64,000 nucleotides of DNA from Monomorium pharaonis (lineage: Eukaryota > Arthropoda > Insecta > Hymenoptera > Formicidae). The position numbers and the translations under genes are program-made. Position 1 is the stretch's first letter. Every line of letters begins with the position of its first letter. Positions 1 through 11,039 of this stretch are shown here, piece by piece. The DNA is taken from assembly GCF_013373865.1 (NCBI RefSeq), contig NC_050472.1:11601413-11665412 (forward strand). The letters run 5' to 3'. The notes beneath the pieces are model-generated. The model made no database searches and was not told the origin of the DNA. It saw nothing but the letters and a program-made list of their open reading frames with translations.

Positions 1-59
1 GCAAAAATATTAAAATAACATTGTAAAAATGTTGAAATAACATAATTATAGTGTAAGAA

Positions 60-270
60 AAAAATTAAATTTGCATTGTTTCTCAACAAGCACGGTTACC
101 CCACCATAGTCGCATTTGCTATTGCTTAACTTCTGCGATCAGAAAAACAGTCACTCATTCAACTGTGAATCACTGTCGATGTTGCTTAACTTTAAAGATT
201 CTACGCAACCTAACATTTCATGATGATCCATGAACACTTGATGCTCATGAATACATATTTGTTATAGATC
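60..270 (-). repeat. 5S rRNA-like dimeric SINE, copy 1
   Basis: Read on the minus strand this stretch has two successive 5S-rRNA-like blocks. The first contains AAGTTAAGCAACATCG followed by a GAATGAGTGACTG block; the second contains GAAGTTAAGCAATAGC and GGGGTAACCG. These resemble the internal promoter region and 3' half of insect 5S rRNA. The same arrangement recurs near 9.1, 44.9 and 51.7 kb, so it is an interspersed repeat, not a 5S gene. Its head continues beyond the MITE inserted at 277-818, reappearing at about 821-860 (inverted TACATGTCAGAAAGATGG). Confidence 0.6.
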
Positions 271-276
271 AGTTTA

Positions 277-818
277 ACTCTTGCTTGACGAAGACTTATT
301 TTGTCACGTCGATAACGGAGGGAGTCCTTGGGGTATTCCAACGATAAGTCTTTATAAATTGGAAAGTTTTGATACAATTAACGTCAAAATTTGCATACAA
401 GGGTTTTAAGAAATGCTGATTTTAAATTTGATGTAAAAAATGCAAAATTAAAAATGGTGGATTTAAAATATCTATATATAAACGTAGAATCAAAATGTAG
501 AAATTTTATAACACAAAAACATTCTTCTGGTTTTTGGGGTTGCTCATTATGAATCTGATGTCAAAAATGCAAAATTTAAAATGGCGGACTTAAAATATTC
601 ATATATAAAAAAGAGGCCCTTAAAAAAATGTTTTTGTGTAAAATTTTTACATTTTGTGATTCTGCGTTTATATAAATTTTAGGTCCGCCATTTTGAATTT
701 TATATCCAATTCGTAATCAGCAACTCTAAAAAATTTTTGTTAATTGCATAAAAACTGTTTAATTTATAGGCGTTTATCGTTGGGGTCTTCTAAGGGCGTC
801 ACTTTGTCAAGCGAAAGT
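277..818. mobile_element. MITE inserted in the 5S-like SINE (TA duplication)
   Basis: The ends are inverted repeats: ACTCTTGCTTGAC on the left and GTCAAGCGAAAGT on the right. TA dinucleotides flank both sides (275-276 and 819-820). The flanks rejoin into the SINE head seen uninterrupted at 9.0 and 51.6 kb, which supports insertion. The interior is itself palindromic and repeats the words AAAATGGCGGA and AATTCGTAATCAGCAAC. Related words form the tandem repeats at 37.4-37.8 kb. Confidence 0.6.
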
Positions 819-869
819 TAATACATGTCAGAAAGATGGAACTTGTAGTTAAATAATTTTTTTCAAATA

Positions 870-1740
870 AGCTAATTCTTAATTACTATATATTCTTTTA
901 CTTAAAAAAATATATATTTATAAATACATATATTTTTATAATTATAGATAAATATATAAATTTACAGGTTTTTCACTGATTTTTACATATGCGAAATAAC
1001 ATGTGGAACAACTTATGAAAACATGTTTTTACTCTGTTTTTTTTGACAAAGCTAAAATATTATAAGCTATATGATTATAAAATATTAATAGAAAAGAGTA
1101 ATTTGTGGTTATTCCTTTTAATTTTCTACAAAAAATGATATTTATATAAAACAATAAAAAATCCTGCAAATTTTTACCTTTAGTAAATATTTTTAGATAT
1201 TTATAAAAATTTTTTTCCCCAGGGTGTTATTCATAAATTTTTAATTAATAATTAAAATAATAATTTAATTAATTAATAATAAAGTGTAACATTATTATTG
1301 CAAAACACATGAGTAGGTGCGATATTCAACGGACAAAACAGATTCTTAGACCGAAGACAAAGAACCAAAATCATATTTATAAACACGCGCAAAGACATTA
1401 TTATTTTAATTGATATATGCGTGTATAACACATAAATATAAATATGTACAAGTAAAATATAAAAATTTAATAATTTATGTGATTATACATTATTTGTGTT
1501 ATAAACACATGAAAGGTATTTTAACTTATATATCTGTAAAATTACTTAGAAATATATTTAGATGTTATTAAATATTTAAAAAATATTTATAAAATTATGT
1601 TATAATTTTCAATAACATTTAAAACATATGTCTCATGTTTTCAATATTTTTATAATATTAAGATAGTAATACTATTAAGTAATGTTTTAAAAATATTTAG
1701 CAGACGTTATGTCATAACGTTTAGTAACATTTAAAAAACA
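870..1740. other. AT-rich spacer, no gene seen
   Basis: Very AT-rich sequence with short inverted ATATTTA-type words and TTTAATAACATTTAAAAACAT repeats. Similar words occur at 5,010-5,220, so the mariner appears to have inserted into one AT-rich repeat. No coding signal, splice-framed exon or RNA gene is visible. Confidence 0.5.
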
Positions 1741-2299
1741 TATAGGATGTTGAATAAGTTCTCGCTGTTTTTTCGTGAAAATTAATGCGTTATTTTAAAA
1801 AATCAGTAAAAAACCTGTCACTGAAAGTATTGTCCATCGCTAGCTACTACTTTTTCCCATCTTTCTGGCAGCATTTGAATTCCACGTCGGAAAAACGACA
1901 CGTCTTTTAAAGCTATCCAAAAGTCAACCCATTTTTTGGCATCTTCATAAGAATGGAAGTGCTGCTCAGCCAGGCCATGTGCCATCGATCGGAACAAGTG
2001 GTAGTCGGAAGGCGCAATGTTCGGTGAATACAGCGGCTAGGATAAAACTTCCCATTTAAGCGTTTCTAAGTAAATGTTACGTTCGGGGGACTTCACTTTT
2101 ATTATCCGCTGACCTTTTAGAAATAAGCAAGCCAGACAAAATATTCTGAGATTTATCTACGGTCGAAGGGTTGCGGAGGAAAAAATAAATAAATATCTCC
2201 GCGCCGCGAGGGTGTCTGGTTCCCGTAATCAGAAAAACCCAGGACACTAAAGTCATTAAAATTCGGCAGGGGTCAGGCGAAGTAAAAATTTAAATATTT

Positions 2300-3290
2300 A
2301 CCGATCTTTGACAAACTAAGAGAACTTATAGAATTTCTTTTACGATCGCAGATAAGCGCCAGATGAAAATCAGATTAACCGAAAGCGACGAGGGCACATT
2401 TGGTAATAACATTTTTTATTACGGACGGAATGTTTATCGAAAGAGAACCAGACCACCTCAAAACGTCCAAAAGCTATAAAAACCTTTGAAATCAGATGCA
2501 CCTATCAACCCTGAAGAAATGCGCGGCTGGAAAACATAAATTTCCTCTCCCTTTCCTAGATAAGAACGTCCAAAAAATCTAACCCCCTCTTTCCTGCCAA
2601 AACTTAAAATCCTTTTGGGCGGAGACAAGGACGAACAAGCTAATACTTGGTCTCCTAAATTAACACACTTTCCTAAAAGGGGCAACTACCTGTCCAGTAG
2701 GAAATCATCCCCACGCAATTCTGAAGAAAGAACCTTACCAATAACATCATCCATTTGAATCACCCACGTCCAAAATCCTCTTGTGGGAAATCCACTATAA
2801 AAACCGCAAAAAAAAAAAAAAACACTCACTGTCTTCCGTTCTTTCAAACCCCGTTCCTGGAACTTTAGTCGATCGCGTGTAACGCGAGTTCTAACACTAT
2901 ACTGAGTGCCCAACTAATAGTGCTCTAGTGATAGTGCTCAGGATTATAAACTGAGTGTGACTGTACTCCAACCACATCCGAGGCTGACCAGTTACCTGAG
3001 GAGCGCGACCACCTTGAGCTTGACGTTTCGACCGACAATCTCGTCGACTCCCGAGGTTTAACCAGTCCAGCAAGTAGTAAGTGCCAGTTTCAATTATAAC
3101 GTTTTCGTTTCCTTCCTCTTCTCTAAATCTGGTTTTGTCTTTAATGAACAACCATATTTACTCCCGACCCAGACAAAGTCGTTGGTCTATAAGAAGGGAA
3201 CGTTGGCGTCAGCGCAGGGAGGCGCGAATCCTCCGAGAGGAGCCCTTGCATCATCTCTAACCAGAGTTAGAAATTCATCACTCGGTTGAA
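2300..3290. other. Interior of LTR-type insertion, no clear gene
   Basis: Moderately balanced base composition. Several short minus-strand open frames (for example 2458-2685, 2686-2913 and 2897-3151) lie end to end but match nothing I recognise. On the plus strand around 3,150-3,235 a short Arg-rich reading (SRWSIRRERWRQRR) ends at a stop, a possible nucleic-acid-binding remnant. Probably a degenerate retroelement interior. Confidence 0.3.
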
Positions 3291-3300
3291 CTCCGGCTAA

Positions 3301-3921
3301 CACCATCTCAACTTTTTTCCTCTTCCTCACTTTCCATCTGCGAGGACGTTACTCACGGCCTTCGCCCTTCCTCTCCTCTCATCTGCGAGAACGTTACTCA
3401 CGGCCCTCGCCCTTCCTCTCCCCTCATCTGCGAGGACGTTACTCACGGCCCTCGCCCTTTTTTCCGAACATCCGAAGATTCCTCTCGATCTTTATCCTTC
3501 CCCTTCGTACTCCCCCATTAGTTCCCCAGACTATGAGAATATCCCACCTCCACCCTCACCTCCTTTAGATTCTGACATAAAATTCATAGCTAAATATACT
3601 CCCCTCCCCCCCTCGTCACGATATTACTATTATAATTGCACTCAGCAGTCAATAATAGAATTATTAGAGCAGTTCCCCATCAAATCCGACCCCCTACTTC
3701 TGTTCCACCGTGAGTTTGCTTTCGTCCCGGAAGCAATCGACCCCGACTGCTTATTTTTTATAGTATCCTCTCTCAGACCTTATTCCCGTTTTTACACCGT
3801 ACTACCGTGATCCCTTTGCCGTTCCGATGGACTTCTTTTATAACTTCTTTTCCCCTCTTTCTACTGCCACCCTGGAGGAAATTATTTGGGAACACGAGAA
3901 AAGAGATGTACCATATATTTA
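3301..3921 (+). pseudogene. Unrecognised ORF in the insertion, one frameshift
   Basis: An open frame follows a TAA near 3,298. It starts with three in-frame copies of a 45-bp (15-codon) repeat around SSARTLLTALAL, continues through a Pro/Ser/Tyr-rich stretch (SYSPISSPDYENIPPPPSP), then a block containing NCTQQSIIELLEQFP and FHREFAFVPEAIDPDCLFF, and stops at 3808-3810. One frame over, coding-like sequence continues (DPFAVPMDFFYNFF ... TLEEIIWEHEKRDV) to a stop near 3921. That suggests one ORF broken by a single frameshift near 3,808. I do not recognise the family; a retroelement accessory or structural ORF is one option. Confidence 0.4.
3334..3468 (+). repeat. 45-bp tandem repeat, three copies
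   Basis: Three near-identical units beginning CATCTGCGAGGACGTTACTC, each 45 bp, so they preserve reading frame. They form the N-terminal part of the unrecognised ORF. Confidence 0.85.
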
Positions 3922-5249
3922 ATATATTGTACATACTGTAGAGATCATTTTTAAGATAGTTTCATGTATGTAAATAGTCATAAATTAAAATTTGGTAACC
4001 CAGCGTAATGTTAATATACATAAAAATAAATATATACATATTGCTATTAAGCAAAATTTATCAAAACATGCGATAGATTGTATATCACTCAACAGGTTCA
4101 GTCGTTATGTTTAAATTTAATGTTGCAATAAATATTTTGTGTTAATAGTAGATGAATCAATAATTGTTTTAATTTCAATCACCTCCCTTCGTTCCCGACT
4201 AAAAACTGCATCGGGTCCGATCCCAAGTTATAGCAATTAAATTTGCTGACTTTAAAATTTGACTTTAAAACCTACGGGCGCACGACTAAAAATGCAGGAT
4301 TATAACGGGCCTGCCGGTACACTGACCCACATTTTCAACCCATAAAAAATGCGTTTGACCCGAGGCACCTACCCTCTCTCTATACCTCTCTCTCTCGAGT
4401 GCCTTCGGGAATGGTGAGTTTCGTTACGTCCTTCCTTGCCTTATCTCCCCTCCTTTGAAGTATTCTTATAAACCCAAACAGCAAGGTTTAAATCCCATAA
4501 AGCTGGACGTAACATAAGTTTTCGCCGATTTTGCAACATGTGGCCGAGCGTTGTCACCTTGTCGTGTCTCTGTTTGTATAGATTTCGTAGAGATTTCCTG
4601 TAATGATTTCATTCGGTTTGAGCAGCTCATAATAAATTATACCCAGCTGATCCCACCAAATGCAGAGCAGAAGCTTGGAATCATGGATATTCGGCTTTGC
4701 CGACAATGCATGGCCGAACTTACACCACGATTTTCTACGTTTAGGGTTATCGTAGTGTATCCACTTTTAAAAAATAAGGTAGTGAAGTAAAATTCTCCGC
4801 AAATACTCTTTTTTGGTATGAAATTTGACATGTTTAACACTATGAAAAACATAGTTGTTTACACTTCGGCGAAATGACATACATTGATTTTCAAGGTTGT
4901 TTATGGTACTTCTATGTACATGCGTCACCATCTTAAACTACGTGCAAGTAGTTTTAGTAACGTCATCATCAGTTGGAAAACAGCGAGAACTTATTCAACG
5001 TCCTAATATTAATAAATGTTTTTAAAATATTTCAATAACATTAGGATAATAATATTATTAGATAATATTTTAAAAATATTTATCAAACGTTAAACATAAC
5101 GTTTAATAACATCTAAAAAACATTTAATAAACGTTTAAAAAGAATTTTAATAATATTGGGAAAGCAATTATTAAATAATATTTTTTAAATCTTTGTGTAA
5201 CATTAATTTATAATGTTTAGAAAATTCATCTAAGATTAACATTTTAAAA

Positions 5250-5273
5250 GGATTGATCACACAATACACACAC

Positions 5274-5315
<42 letters not shown>

Positions 5316-5336
5316 ACACACACACACACACAACAC
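5250..5336. repeat. (CA)n microsatellite
   Basis: Near-pure CA dinucleotide repeat with a few interruptions (AACA, ACCA). Confidence 0.95.
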
Positions 5337-5339
5337 ATA

Positions 5340-6230
5340 TGTTTCTTGCTTATTGGGTATTATTTTATGCTTATATACAGTTACGATCGAAACAAACTGT
5401 TTTGACAGAATATAGAAATTTATACTACAAATTTACTAAATATAATTTTTTATTATGTTCCCATTTTATATTATGTTGCCACAATGTCATCATCTTTTAC
5501 ACATATTTTTAGATTTAAATAAGAATAGATAAATACAAAGCAAAATCCACGTTTTATTACAATTTTATTTCAATATTTTTTAAAAATCTATTTTTGTTAA
5601 CAACAAATGTGAATCAATCTTTACAGTTTGAAACCCGATAACCCATATATCTAGATACACAGATAACAAAGCGTGTTTCGGTAAAATTGTGCAAATCTGT
5701 GATTGCTTATAATGTTGGCAATTTGCTTTATATTTGTTTTCAACAATTTTAAATATATCGATATTAGAGCAACACGTAGGTAACTCACATAAGGTAATTC
5801 ACATATGTATTACCAGTCGTTTGATAACAAAATAGCATCAAAATTGCTTTGAGTTATCTGTGAGGTAATAATAATTGTGTGATCCTATAAATTGTTATGG
5901 TACTACAATAACACAAACATAAATTTTGATGTTAATGATTTTAAAATTGTGCAAGTTGATATCTAAAGTCATATCGTAAAAATATCAATTTGTCAAAAAA
6001 AGATTCAGTGGTTGTAATTCTGACAGCAATACATGATAATTGCGAGCATTGTCTCAGCAATAATACAGACATGTTGCTATCTAGGCAAATATGGTTTTGA
6101 AAGAAATGTATTACCTTCAACCGAATTTTCTCTAAAAAATAATATTTAGTGAATTCTACAATAAATAATATTTAGAAATTTGTAGCATAAAATAACTCAA
6201 TATTTGTATTATATTAAGAGAGTCAGTTTC
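5340..6230. other. Intergenic stretch; degenerate repeat end
   Basis: AT-rich. Around 6,000-6,085 the word AGCAAT/ATTGC is repeated and the stretch ends TGTTGCTATCTAGG, resembling the right terminus of the CCCA-ended element family described elsewhere (complement CCTAGATAGCAACA). No matching left end was found. No exon recognised. Confidence 0.35.
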
Positions 6231-6231
6231 A

Positions 6232-6311
<80 letters not shown>

Positions 6312-6338
6312 CCTCTCCCTCCCTCCCTCTCTCTCTCT
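6232..6338. repeat. (CT)n microsatellite
   Basis: About 75 bp of pure CT followed by interrupted CCCTCTCC units. Lies directly downstream (in minus-strand sense) of the odorant-receptor exon. Confidence 0.95.
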
Positions 6339-6463
6339 GTATTATATAATCGAATCTAGAATAAAAGTCACAAAAACACTTGCTTCTATAAAAAATACTG
6401 ATAATATTAACTTTATTAACGAACAAATAAGTTAGTGATATTTAAACAGACATTAGGCTATAC

Positions 6464-6607
6464 CTTGGCGATAAATTGCGTGCCAGCTAAAGACACCATA
6501 ATGATAATAATAGCATTACTACTTCTGTTCGTTTGATATGGCCATTGTCCGATACATGACAGGAGGACTTTATTGATCCTGTAATTCCGTCCATCAAAGA
6601 ACCGCAT
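6464..6607 (-). pseudogene. Odorant receptor exon 1 (orphan fragment)
   Basis: On the minus strand an ATG at 6607 opens 48 codons beginning MRFFDGRNYRINKVLLSCIG, continuing QWPYQTNRSSNAIIIIMVSL, and ends at CCAAG|GTATAG, a plausible donor in phase 0. The pattern of a short N-terminus, a xxRIN(K/R)xLLxxIGxWPYQ block and a first hydrophobic segment is characteristic of first exons of hymenopteran odorant receptors (seven-transmembrane ligand-gated channel subunits that work with Orco in antennal neurons). An alternative in-frame ATG lies upstream at 6640. I found no exon 2 on the minus strand toward position 1; a CT microsatellite and the mariner occupy that space. It may be a truncated duplicate or the first exon of a gene leaving the window. 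Confidence 0.6.
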
Positions 6608-6669
6608 TTCACACTTATCAATAGAACTGTACAAGAACAATACGGTTCAGACAGAACTATAGGGAGCTT

Positions 6670-7118
6670 TCATCACGTCTTATCCACATTGCTTTTAATA
6701 ATTCTCTCTGTGAGCGTTCTGTCGGTATCATTACAAAATTATTTTAATTGCTTGCTTATACTCCCGCAGTTAAACTGCTCAGAGTATTAAACATAGGGTG
6801 CTTTCTAGTAACGTACACAGGTGACACAGTATACGACCCAGTACTTTCTAACTATGACACAAGTTGATACAATTGTACACAGCTAAATACTAGTTTTGAT
6901 GTGTTATCGTGTTTTGTGTTATTCTACAAATAGAAAAGAATTGTAATAATATTATGTGGACTCCATCATGACTTTATTTGTCACTTAAAAGTACTCAAAT
7001 AACAGTGTGTCCTTATTATTGCTAACATGTTGCTCGCAATCATATTATGTATAGCAGAATTGCAATCGCATTTATTGGCAAATTGATGCTTCTATAATAT
7101 GACAACTGAATAGCAACT
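6670..7118. other. Upstream flank of odorant-receptor fragment
   Basis: AT-rich, no coding signal. The last 100 bp repeats ATTGC/TTGCTA words like those at 6.0-6.1 kb. Confidence 0.3.
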
Positions 7119-7119
7119 T

Positions 7120-7320
7120 CCCAGATAGCAAACAGTCATTTTGGTCATACGTACACATTGTTACGAATGATGTCATATGACCAAAATGCGATCATGACAT
7201 TTAAATAATGGTATACTAACGTTATTCAATGACGTTTTTATGACATATTTTGGTCTTATTTCTTGTCGTCATTTCATGACGTTATTATGACATCATAATT
7301 TGATCCTGCTTCTTGGTTAA
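7120..7320. mobile_element. Left end of a CCCA-terminus element (GTCAT motif)
   Basis: Begins CCCAGATAGCAAACAGTCAT and then iterates GTCAT, ATGACC and ATGACGT words in both orientations for about 180 bp. The terminus resembles CCCACACAGCAC and CCCACATAGCAC of the elements at 8.4, 12.7 and 29.3 kb. No right end was identified. Confidence 0.4.
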
Positions 7321-7689
7321 AAAATATAATATTTTTGATTTTTCTATTTTCTAATTTATATAAATTTACACAAGATAATAATATAGTAGCACTTAAATTA
7401 CCTTAGGTTATTAGCAATATAACATTGTGTAATCATATAAATTATAGGATAACATAACAGCAGCACAAATTTTAATAACGACATTTTCAAAGGTGTCGGT
7501 ATGTTACTTACTATCCAAATAGAAAAATTGTAAAATAAATGTACAATTATTGCATCTTTTTATTTATCTCAATTTTGCAAAATTGTTGCAAGGTGATACT
7601 ACAAATCGCATATGTTTTACTAAAAACAAATTTTGTAATTATATGTCGTAAATATTGAGAAAGTTGTGAAAGAAATTATTAAGCGTAAA

Positions 7690-8245
7690 TATTACGACAT
7701 ATATTAAATTAAAAAATAAAGAACTATGTCAAAAACTACAGGGGGTTTTATCCTAGAGCGCCCAGAAATGAAACATATACCATAAAACGTAACATACATA
7801 AACAAAAACTTAAAAAAATGGTAATTATTCAGTTTAAGCGAGGCAGCTCTGATGACTTTGACCTTGACATATGTTATCAAGGTATCACCCTTTTGAGTGA
7901 CCTTCAAAAGATTTTAGTTGTCGCTCGTAATTTGTTAAAAAGTTATTAACAAAAAAGTTGCATAAATACGACATATAATTATTTAGTATAGGAGTATATG
8001 ATGAGTAGATGGGTTTGCAACTTTCCACGTGCAGCGAGATCTATCCCTCCCCCCCGCTTACAGAGCAAAACGACGTCCACGCTTGTACTTTACCACAAGG
8101 GTTTGCGACTTCAGATTTGAAATTGGGGCCAAATAGCGATTTTAAAATGTTTGGGTTAGATCAGGTTAGGAAAAAATACGGGGAGGGGGTGCAGCCCCTT
8201 CCCCGCCCACACATTCTCTACATTTTGAGAATGACCGAACAATAA
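7690..8245. repeat. Fold-back repeat unit, copy inverted at 9.8-10.3 kb
   Basis: Contains the landmark words TGACCTTGACATATGTTATCAAGGT, GGAGTATATGA, GGGTTTGCAACTTTCCACGTG, a second GGGTTTGCGACTTC, and a G-rich block GGGGAGGGGGTGCAGCCCC. The same words reappear in reverse order and orientation at 9,780-10,300. The word GGGTTTGCRACTTTCCACG is shared with the array elements at 23.5, 38.8, 39.8 and 56.1 kb. Confidence 0.6.
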
Positions 8246-8382
8246 CTTGAGAATGTGGTGATTGATGTATATATTCAATTCTATCTACAATTCTATCTAT
8301 ATGGTGTCAGATAAAGTCACAAACCTATGTGTTACAGTACAAGTAGGAAATTTATAATTTTTAAGTCTTCATTATTAATGTA

Positions 8383-9686
8383 CCCACACAGCACACTTTA
8401 TCCTGAGGATATCCCAAATTATCCCAGACAAACGAAGGCGATCCCACGGATATCTCAATAGAGTAGCTCCCGGGATATCCTACAAAAATATCTTAAAATA
8501 TCGTAAAATATCTTAAGATATCATATGATATCTTATTAATATATTTCGATATCCTCCAAAAATATCTTAAAATATTATAAGATATTGTAAGATATTCATT
8601 AATATCTTACGATATCCTATTACATCCAAATAATATCCCATCATATCTTTTTTATCTCTACAATTAATGGAGCGTAATAAATCAAGTGTAAAGGGAAAGT
8701 TAATTATAATGTAACAAAAGAGTGACAGAAATTAAATCTTTAAGAAACGTAGATTAAAACGTCAGAACATAAAGAAAATACACTTATGGAAACAATGTGG
8801 CATATTAATAATATGCCACATATACTAAAAAATTATAAAAAATGACATAAAAAAAATTTTTTTATTTTATACAAACAGAGCAAAAACAGATTTTTTAATA
8901 AGTTAGTCTACATACTATTTTGCGCGCATATATAAAAATAGTAAAAAAAGTAAAAAAAAATTGTAAAACTTTATATTTATTTATAAAAATATAAGTTAAC
9001 TATACATGTTTTATCCTTCTGACAACATCTATTGTAATGATCTATAACAAATATGAATCCATAAACAAGAAGTGTTTATGGATCACCACGAAGCGTTAGA
9101 ATGCGTACGGTCTTCGAAGTCAAGCGACATCGGCGAGGGTTGACACTTGGATGGGTGACCGTTTTTTCAGGTATAGAGATATTAAACTATTAAACATGCT
9201 TTAACAGGTACGACTGTGGCTTGGCTGAAACATGTTATATTATAGTCTTCTTTCTCTTACAAAATTGCCGTAAAAATAATTAGAATTTTTTATTTTTTGT
9301 TCAAGTTTTTTTCAATTCTTAGAAACTCTCAAAAATACTTAGAAATATTCAAAAATTTTTTTAATTAATCAAAATTTTTTATTTTTTAAGTTTTTCCGAG
9401 AAACGTTTCAATTATAAAAAATCGAAACATTTATCAGAAATCCTGAAAAAAATTTTTTTAATTCTGACAAATTTTTTCACCAGGGTGTATTACGATATCT
9501 CAGGAAATCCCTTGGACATCCTCTGGATATCGTTTGAGATATCTACAGGATGTCAAATCGGTGGACATTTGTGCATCCCTTGGATATCTCTCGGATATCG
9601 CAGACGGTCCACGGATATCCAACGATATTGCGATATCCTAAAATGACATCCTAGGGACATCCCTAGGATAAAGTGTGCTGTGTGGG
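8383..9686. mobile_element. TIR element A (GGATATC subterminal arrays)
   Basis: Inverted ends CCCACACAGCACACTTTATC and GATAAAGTGTGCTGTGTGGG, with TA on both sides (8381-8382 and 9687-9688). Both subterminal regions are built from repeated GGATATCC, AAGATATC and TGAGATATC words. No transposase is present. A 5S-like SINE occupies the interior near 8,990-9,245. Superfamily not assigned; termini and 2-bp duplications match elements B, C and D of this window. Confidence 0.8.
8990..9245 (+). repeat. 5S rRNA-like SINE, copy 2 (best preserved)
   Basis: After a head containing AACTATACATGTTTTATCC and CTATAACAAATATG comes a block with GGTCTTCGAAGTCAAGCGAC, ATCGGCGAGGGTTGACACTT and GGATGGGTGACCG. These align well by eye with the box A-intermediate element-box C region of insect 5S rRNA. 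It is embedded in element A. It could be an RNA polymerase III-derived SINE; expression cannot be judged. Confidence 0.65.
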
Positions 9687-9779
9687 TAGAAGGAATTAAA
9701 TTGAACAATCACTGTTATCTATCTTAATTTCCAGAATATATATATTTTATATCTCTAAATAATATGCGTGATTTGCATA

Positions 9780-10300
9780 TTTGCTCATCCATATACAAAA
9801 TGTGGTGCGAAGAACGTGTGGGCGGAGGAGGGGCTCCGTCCCTCCCCTGCAGCCCCTCTGTATTTTTTTCTAACCTAATCCAAACATTTTAAAGTCGCTA
9901 TTTGGCCACAATTTCAAATCTAAAGTTGCAAACCTTTGTTGTAAAGTACAAGCGTGGACGTCGTTCCGCTCTGTAAACAGAAGGAAGTGGAGTGAACCTT
10001 GCTACACGTGGAAAATTGCAAACCTATCTCATATACTCCTATACTGAATAATTACGTGTCGTATTTATGACACGTAATTATTCAGTATAGGAGTATATGA
10101 GATAGGTTTGCAATTTTCCACGTGTACCTTTTTTTGTTAACAACTTTTTAACGAATGAGCGACGGCTAAAATTTTTTGAAGGTCCCTTAGGAGGGTGACC
10201 TTGATAACATATGTCAAGGTCAAGGTCATCGGAGCTGCCTCCCCTAAATTGAATAATTACCGGTAATACTATTAATATTTTAGAATTATATAATTCATCT
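9780..10300. repeat. Fold-back repeat unit, inverted copy
   Basis: Reverse-orientation relative of 7,690-8,245 with a G/C-rich block (GGGCGGAGGAGGGGCTCCG), the word GTACAAGCGTGGACGTCGTT, and AAGGTCAAGGTCATCGGAGC. It contains the perfect hairpin at 10,005-10,124. Confidence 0.6.
10005..10124. repeat. Perfect 56-bp hairpin with 8-nt loop
   Basis: The left arm starts CACGTGGAAAATTGC and ends ATTACGTGTC; after the loop GTATTTAT the right arm is its exact complement, ending GCAATTTTCCACGTG. I compared the arms base by base and found no mismatch, so the palindrome is young or maintained by gene conversion. Confidence 0.95.
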
Positions 10301-10479
10301 TTATGAGAAGGGCAGAGCAAAAACATATTTTTATAAGTTAGTTATTCCACATGTTATTTCGCATATGTAAAAATCAGTAAAAATCAGTAAGTTTATATTT
10401 ATTTATGAAAATATTATGTAACTATACATGTTTCATCTTTCTCATATCTATTGAACTGATCTATAACAAATATGGACAG

Positions 10480-11035
10480 TGGCGCAAAAAAAACGGGACA
10501 AAAATTTTGATTGAATTTTTAGGCAGTCTTCAAAGTGGCATAACTTTACGAAAAATCATGCAAATAACATGAACTTTTTTTTTAATTAAAAGGCAGACTC
10601 TACTTTAAGAATCTTTAGACGAAAGTTTGACTTGCCACATAAAGTGCAAAATTCGACCGTCAACCTCTACGTGGTGCTCATTGGGTCATTCTGATGATGG
10701 CGGTATGATTGAGTTAAACACAAATAAAATCAATATGCAATATCATATTGATACTGTTTCATGGTATCCAAAAAATACTGTATTTAGTCGCTAAAATACT
10801 TTAAAATACAGTGTAAATTTCAAATTAGTGTATAATCAACAAAAAACATCGTATTGACATGTATTTTTTTAATTGCTTAGAAAAAAATGAGATTTAAGAA
10901 TCTGGATTAATATTAGGAGGGACTGCCAATTCTAGCGTCCGAGCATGCAACGTATGCATACATGCTGTATCCATGACGCTGAAGCGAACATAGACGGTCC
11001 TGCATGGCAGTTCTGCTTCCAGGACTCGCGAAGAC
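10480..11035. other. Intergenic stretch, possible Tc-like end
   Basis: Starts CAGTGGCGCAAAAAAAACGG, a form seen at ends of some Tc1/mariner-like elements, but I could not find a matching inverted end. The rest is AT-rich with no coding signal. About 10,920-11,040 is somewhat GC-richer and unrecognised. Confidence 0.25.
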
Positions 11036-11039
11036 GTAA

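Larger units (their letters stand above)
2075..4514. mobile_element. LTR-type insertion (TGTTACGT...ACGTAACA) in the mariner
   Basis: The mariner reading frame breaks exactly at this segment. The inserted sequence begins TGTTACGTTC and ends GGACGTAACA, TG...CA inverted ends like those of Gypsy-type LTRs. Flanks TAAA (2071-2074) and TAAG (4515-4518) may be a 4-bp target duplication with one change. I could not find two matching direct repeats inside, so this may be a long solo LTR, a heavily deleted retrotransposon, or a different element with short inverted ends. It carries the ORF at 3301-3921. Confidence 0.55.
1818..4831 (-). pseudogene. mariner transposase pseudogene (split, internally deleted)
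   Basis: The coding remnant starts near 4831 (MSNFIPKK) and ends at a stop at 1818-1820 after VVASDGQYFQ, the usual mariner C-terminus. Recognisable blocks in order are: a short N-terminus; WIHYDNPKRRKSW followed by CIWWDQLG; AKTYLETLKWEVL, split by the insertion at 2075-4514; and SPNIAPSDYHLFRSMAHG, which contains the third catalytic Asp of the DD34D triad. Compared with the family (about 345 residues), roughly 140 codons between the N-terminus and WIHYDNP are missing. There is an in-frame stop just before PLYSPNIAP and at least one frameshift near 4,540. It cannot make an active enzyme. Confidence 0.9.
1745..5003 (-). mobile_element. mariner transposon, decayed and interrupted
   Basis: The terminal inverted repeats start GGATGTTGAATAAGTTCTCG on the left and, on the complement at the right end, GGACGTTGAATAAGTTCTCG. 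Each end is flanked by TA (1743-1744 and 5004-5005), the mariner target duplication. Between them lie remnants of a mariner transposase on the minus strand. A 2.44 kb foreign insertion occupies 2075-4514; without it the element would be about 0.8 kb, shorter than a full mariner because part of the transposase is deleted. The copy is non-autonomous. Confidence 0.9.

Noticed and set aside
9086..9165. Functional 5S rRNA gene
   Set aside because: Only part of the 5S sequence is preserved, mismatches are many, and the block lies in an interspersed repeat with several diverged copies.
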